Source: Nicotiana tabacum (Eukaryota; Streptophyta; Magnoliopsida; Solanales; Solanaceae). From it: a stretch of DNA of 64,000 nucleotides. The stretch covers positions 27,748,542-27,812,541 of the forward strand of contig NC_134100.1 of the NCBI RefSeq assembly GCF_000715075.1, read 5' to 3'. Positions 59,501 through 64,000 of the stretch are shown here, piece after piece. Positions within the stretch are counted from its first letter, which is position 1. Each line of letters begins with the position of its first letter. The notes under the pieces were generated by a model. It made no database searches. It was not told where the DNA came from and saw nothing but the letters and a program-made list of their open reading frames with translations. A program made the position numbers and the translations under genes.

Positions 59501-61125
59501 CACTTAATTCTGGCTTAATGCCACATCATTCCATATTCTTCCCTTTAGGGGAGTACTAAGAGTTGGAGCTACAACGATCTGCCTATAAATATTCTACCTC
59601 TTCATTTTTGGCATCCTTTCACATCATCGATGAGCCTTACTCTCCTTGCGGTAATCCTTTTGTACTAAGGATAACGAAATTCCTTACTCACGATGTGAAC
59701 AATTACTATAACTGGCACATACATTCTTTTAAGCTTAATTTTACTCGCATTGCTTGCTTTAGGAAAGCATCTTCCTGAATGACCATTCTCTGAATTTCTC
59801 ATGAATCTTCTTCTATTGTCCATTCTATTATTGTAGGTATGAAATCTGAAATTCTCATGATGTCGACCATTATCAAATCATTAAATCCCTAATTCATGTT
59901 TACTTTATCTTGTTCACCAGCTCATACTAATCTCTATTATTCTGGGGTCTGTTCTTTCCTATTGGTAATCACGCTAGAGTCACGAACTTACTTCTTGAAA
60001 TGAGTATATGACTTTATGGCCTATACTCTTTTGTTGTCTTAAGGCCTATCACCTCTCGTCTCTTCCTTCACCTGACTATGGGCCCGATAATACCGTCATC
60101 TTTTTGATCTACCATTGTCATCCATGTATCACATCATACTCATAATTCTTCCTTTTCACTCTTCTCATTACTCTACTAATATTTCTGACTATCCCTTTCT
60201 TGTGAAAACTTCAGCAAGACATTCTTTTTCTTTTTGCTCCCCTTGCTTCATCCATCGGCTCTTCGGGTTGCTCAAAGTCCTTGCTTTACAAGGGACGAGA
60301 GTCACACTAAGGTAATATTTATCCTTTCCAGGCTTTCAGTGTCTATCTTCTTAAGTTTTTTTTTATCATGCTAGCATTCACATCTAATTGTAATGTTGTA
60401 GAGTGCACTATCTGGGTGTCTCACAAGAAGATCTATTAGCACATTTGTAATACCCTTTGAAAATAAACAATCCATTCACCATTTTGGGTTACTCTAACCC
60501 TAGTTGGATCCTGATGTTCCATCCTTTTCTTAAACTACACTTGTTAGCCCTCATAGGGCATATCTAAGATGGGTACGACCAATTGTACATACCTCTGTTA
60601 CTATTAAATATAACTCAAAAGGCTTATATTCCCCTGCCTGAACTATAAACACTGTTAACCTTCATTAACGCCTCGTACTCTTCTTTATCTTACCTTTTTT
60701 GCTTGTTGAAACTTGTATTTATATTCTGAATCTCTCATTATCTTTCACCATTAAGGTGGATAGGTATTCTTGCCTCAAGACTCCTTATCAAGAGGCTTAC
60801 ACCTTTCAGTACACACATGATCCGCTGAAGACCTCACATTTACTTATCATAAGCATGATGCAAAGTCGAGTTCCTCTGACTCAACTCTCCCATAGCCATG
60901 TCTTTTATCAACCATCTTTATGGATGTAGGTATTGTCTTATTACAAATAAAATAACAGTTAGGAACTTGAATTCTTACAACTGAGCTCTACCACACAATC
61001 TAGAGTAAGAAGAAAGAGTGACAATCCTAAATGCCCTGTAGCCTCCTGCTTATAAGTGTGGTGCACGACACACCCATAAACAAGACTTTACTAGACACGG
61101 CTTGTAGACTCCCTAGGACTTAACT
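56583..61125 (-). mobile_element. Non-coding interior of element E (LARD-like)
   Basis: About 4.5 kb between PPT and PBS with no gag or pol domain in any frame; the longest frames are under 80 codons. The sequence is T/C-rich on the plus strand without obvious tandem structure. The combination of intact PBS, PPT and LTRs with a coding-free interior of this size fits a large retrotransposon derivative (LARD). The LTR end and PBS type resemble Tekay elements, which may supply its proteins. Confidence 0.7.
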
Positions 61126-61137
61126 GCTATGATACCA
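61126..61137 (-). other. Primer binding site of element E
   Basis: The minus strand reads TGGTATCATAGC, one mismatch from the initiator-Met tRNA PBS TGGTATCAGAGC, four bases after the LTR end. Confidence 0.8.
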
Positions 61138-61141
61138 CTTT

Positions 61142-63192
61142 TGTCACGACCCAAACCGATGGACTGCGACGGGCACCCGATACCTTACCCAATCGAGTAC
61201 CAATATAACATATCTTTTTATGTCATACTATCATACATAACTGAGCCGGAAGGCTATCGTGAGTTAAGTAGAATTCAACATGTGATACTAATTTATACAT
61301 AAGACATATGGGTCTATAAGACCAAAATAACCACTCGTATACTGAACATAGGCCGATAAGGCCATACAATCTTTTACTTACATGACATTTGTCTACAAGC
61401 CTCTAAGAATACATAATTTTCATAGTTGGGACAGAGTCCCGCCATACCAAACATACACGTCTAAATCAAACTAACCAAACAAGCAACTCCAAAGCAAATG
61501 GAGCGCATCAACATCTTCCGCTGAGCTGATAGCCTACTTGGAGGGCTCTTGACCTGTCTATCGGGACTTGCAAGCATGAAATGCAGCATCCCCAGGCAAA
61601 AAGGACATCAGTACAAATAATATACCGAGTATGTATGGCACATCAATAAGTACATGGAAGAAATATAGAGTAAATAACTCAACTTGTAAGTCTTGAAAAC
61701 TTTGTAAATCATAAATTACTTTTAGCGTCATACATATGCATATGAATATCATGTCGTGCATAGGTACATGTTTCATAACATCATCAGCCTTTGAGGGCAT
61801 CCCATCATATCATCTCGGCCACTGTGGACAAAATCATCAACGTATACCAGCTGATCAGGTGGTGGTGCGTATACAACACCGTAACCTTTTCCCATATCCC
61901 ATATACATATATATATATGCGTATATAACGCCATCTGGTCATGGGTCAATGTACATGGATGCAATGCATGAGAAGTACATTAATAAAATCTTTCTGAATG
62001 TCATAAGACCATTATGTCTTTGAGTAATATCCTGAAGTAAAATTTTTTCAACTTGCGTATTTTTTTGAGACCCATGAACAGAGGATAAAATAATAGGACA
62101 CATGGGAATTCAAGAACGTAGGCATTTCTAATACTTCTATGAATAGAGTCATTTGTGGAAGTTGTGCATTTGCTCGTTTCGTTTGTATCGTATGGATCAT
62201 GCCAAAAGAAAGAAGGGATAGCCTTAACATACCCGAGTCTATTCTCTTGAGAAAGATTATACCGTACTCCGTTAATATTGCAAAATCTCATGTTAATTTG
62301 AAAGCTTGGGCACCAACTTATATGTTATATAATATGCATTTGCATATTAGAATGTTTGAACGTGATTTCTATGTAAGAACATCTTTCTCGACTATTAAGT
62401 TTGAAACATAATTTTCCAAAATTTCATGGACTCTTTCAGAAGAAGTGTAGTAAATGAATTCTATTATTTGGAAATTGTTATCTTTAGTTTAGGTGGGTCC
62501 CTCATTGGAAGATTGGTGTCACCTTAGGTGTGACACCTTTCCCATTTTTATGCCATATATTAGTAATGACTTCTGAGTCATTTTAAATTAAAGGAGGTGC
62601 TGCCATCTCATACTTATTAAATACTTATCCAATATATCTCCAATTAGTTAGGTAATGTCCCGGGGCCCGGTAATTAACTAATTTCCCGTATAATTAAGAA
62701 TTGTCTCAAATTACTTATAATTCTATTTATTTTTAATTCCCTTATATATATCATACTATCATGGTCATATGGTACCTTGTATGGTACTAGTCCATAAATA
62801 TAGGGTATTAACGCTCGGCTCGTATATTATCCCAACATGCCAAAGTTGGACGAAAATTCATTTTCTTTGACTTGCTTCCCCTCTCATCTTTATGAATTTA
62901 CTCATCACTTGTGAAATAGCATAATCCTTATATCTCCATATAATATTTTCCTTGGACTGATGTCAATTACCTTACGACAAATTCAACGTACAATACTACA
63001 AAATGCAACATCGTCGTAATTTAGTACCGCAAAGCGTAACATCATCTTTATGTAATACTGCAAGACGTAACATCATTCATAATATAATACTGCTGGATGT
63101 AACATCATCGTAATATAATACTGTAGGATGTAACATTATCGTAATATAATACTGCGGGATATAATATTGACGTAATATTGCGGGGTGTAACA
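61142..63192 (-). mobile_element. 5' LTR of element E (2051 bp)
   Basis: The minus strand starts TGTTACACCCCGCAATATTA at 63192 and ends GGTTTGGGTCGTGACA at 61142. It is paired with 54955-56566. It has an insertion of about 27 bp near 62319-62350 relative to the 3' LTR. A tandem repeat of its own terminus lies at 63000-63192. Confidence 0.9.
63000..63192 (-). repeat. About 33-bp tandem repeat at the start of element E LTR (5' copy)
   Basis: About seven degenerate units of the GTAACATCATCGTAATATAA type ending at the LTR tip. Counterpart of 56365-56566. Confidence 0.85.
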
Positions 63193-64000
63193 TGCGATTC
63201 CAGGACCGCTTTTATGATGTCGCACCTACGGAAATTACCTCGCAGGTGTGATTGCATCAGAACTGAAGCCAACGACCATCTCACCAAGTGCAACCATGTT
63301 CCGCCAACATCCGAATAACACCCTAGACCCCTGGGAACCTATCCAAACACAACAACACATCCTAAAATACGATGCAAACTTATTCGAAACCTCAAATCAC
63401 ATCATATAATATCAAAATTACGAATCACACCCCAATTCAAGCCTAATGAAACTAATTAACTTCCAAGTTCTAAAACCAATGTCAAACCATATCAAATCAA
63501 CTCCAAATGACCTCAAATTTTGCACACTAGTCCCAAATGATACAATGGACCTATTCCAACTCTCAGAATTAAAATCCTAACCTGGTATCAACAAAGTCAA
63601 CTCTCGATCAAACCTCTCAACCTTCCAACCCTTTAACTTTTCAACTTTCGCCAAAACGCCTCAAACCAACCTACGGACCTCCAAAACAATATACAGACAT
63701 ACGACTAAGTCCAAAATTACCATACAAATCTATCAGACCCATCAAAACTCCATTACGAAGTCGTTTACATAAAATTTAAACTCTGATCAACTCTTTCAAC
63801 TTAAGCTTCCAACCTTGGGACTAAGTATCTTTAATCCTTTAACTTGGCTAAAGTGGAGCACCTATGGTCTCACTAATAGAACAAGTTAAATCAGTCCAAA
63901 TCACTTTCAATATTCCTTAAATTTTGTGTATTGATTCATCTATATTGTTTCAATGGAATTTCAACTATACTTATTGAAAGAGGTCCATTTTTTGCTTAGA
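63193..64000 (-). mobile_element. Tekay-like LTR fragment, host of element E
   Basis: Resembles the U3 parts of the LTR at 46378-49240 and of element T: CAAATGACCTCAAATTTTGC, CCCAAATGATACAATGGACC, CAACTCTCGATCAAACCTCT phrases in the same order. It runs out of the window. No ORF is supported. Confidence 0.65.

Noticed and set aside
61558..62291. Short frames conserved at 55389-55571 and 62048-62230
   Set aside because: Conserved only because they lie in the two LTRs of element E; no domain is recognizable.

Overview
The window is plant repeat DNA, probably from a Solanaceae genome. That guess rests on the mix of Ogre/Tat, Tekay and Athila Ty3/gypsy elements and on LTR style; no host gene is visible to confirm it. 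Everything I can assign is LTR retrotransposon sequence. I see no host protein gene, rRNA, tRNA gene or CRISPR array. Nearly all retroelement reading frames are broken; the one long frame without a stop is ORF1 of an Ogre-like element (7579-9624, minus).

The layout is a nest about six layers deep. (1) The outermost sequence in view is a Tekay-like LTR fragment (63193-64000). (2) It was hit by element E (minus), a non-coding element with a 5' LTR at 61142-63192, PBS, 4.6 kb interior, PPT, and a 3' LTR from 56566 down to about 54955. (3) The 3' LTR of E was hit by an Athila-type element (minus, about 54954 down to 44391 and on past the left edge). (4) The Athila carries a terminally damaged Tekay-like LTR in its RNase H region (46378-49240) and a full-size Tekay chromovirus T in its 3' region (44390 down to 15169). 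T contains a 3.5 kb internal tandem duplication. (5) T was hit twice by Ogre/Tat-type elements. Element C (16964-33257, plus) sits in the integrase with a perfect 5-bp target duplication (ACTGG). Element A (minus, 15168 down past the left edge) sits in T's 3' LTR beside the TATA box. (6) Element A was hit by a plus-strand LTR of a related element, B (1-3586).

Element A has the Ogre order 5' LTR, PBS, ORF1, gag-pro, but gag has a stop at codon 31 and pro ends in a stop plus frameshift before pol is cut by LTR B. Element C kept LTRs, PBS, PPT and a gag remnant, lost ORF1, protease and pol, and carries a 3' region full of minisatellites; it must have been mobilised in trans. T and the Athila carry gag, PR, RT, RNase H and integrase domains in the expected orders, split by many stops.

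The most interesting signal is a recurrent RNA structure of about 65 nt that appears twice in A and four times in C. All six copies can form the same four helices: outer stem P1, hairpin P2 inside it, hairpin P3 after it, and a pairing between the P1 loop and the sequence after P3 that makes a pseudoknot. All four helices vary between copies, nearly always with compensating changes. In A one copy precedes ORF1 and one precedes gag. The helix order matches the nested double pseudoknot of HDV-like ribozymes, but the catalytic hallmarks do not match, so the function is open. Other points worth checking are PBS-complementary decamers in C's 3' region, a 25-bp near-perfect hairpin in the A/B LTRs, a 54-bp target duplication at a clipped LTR, and LTR-terminus reiteration in element E.
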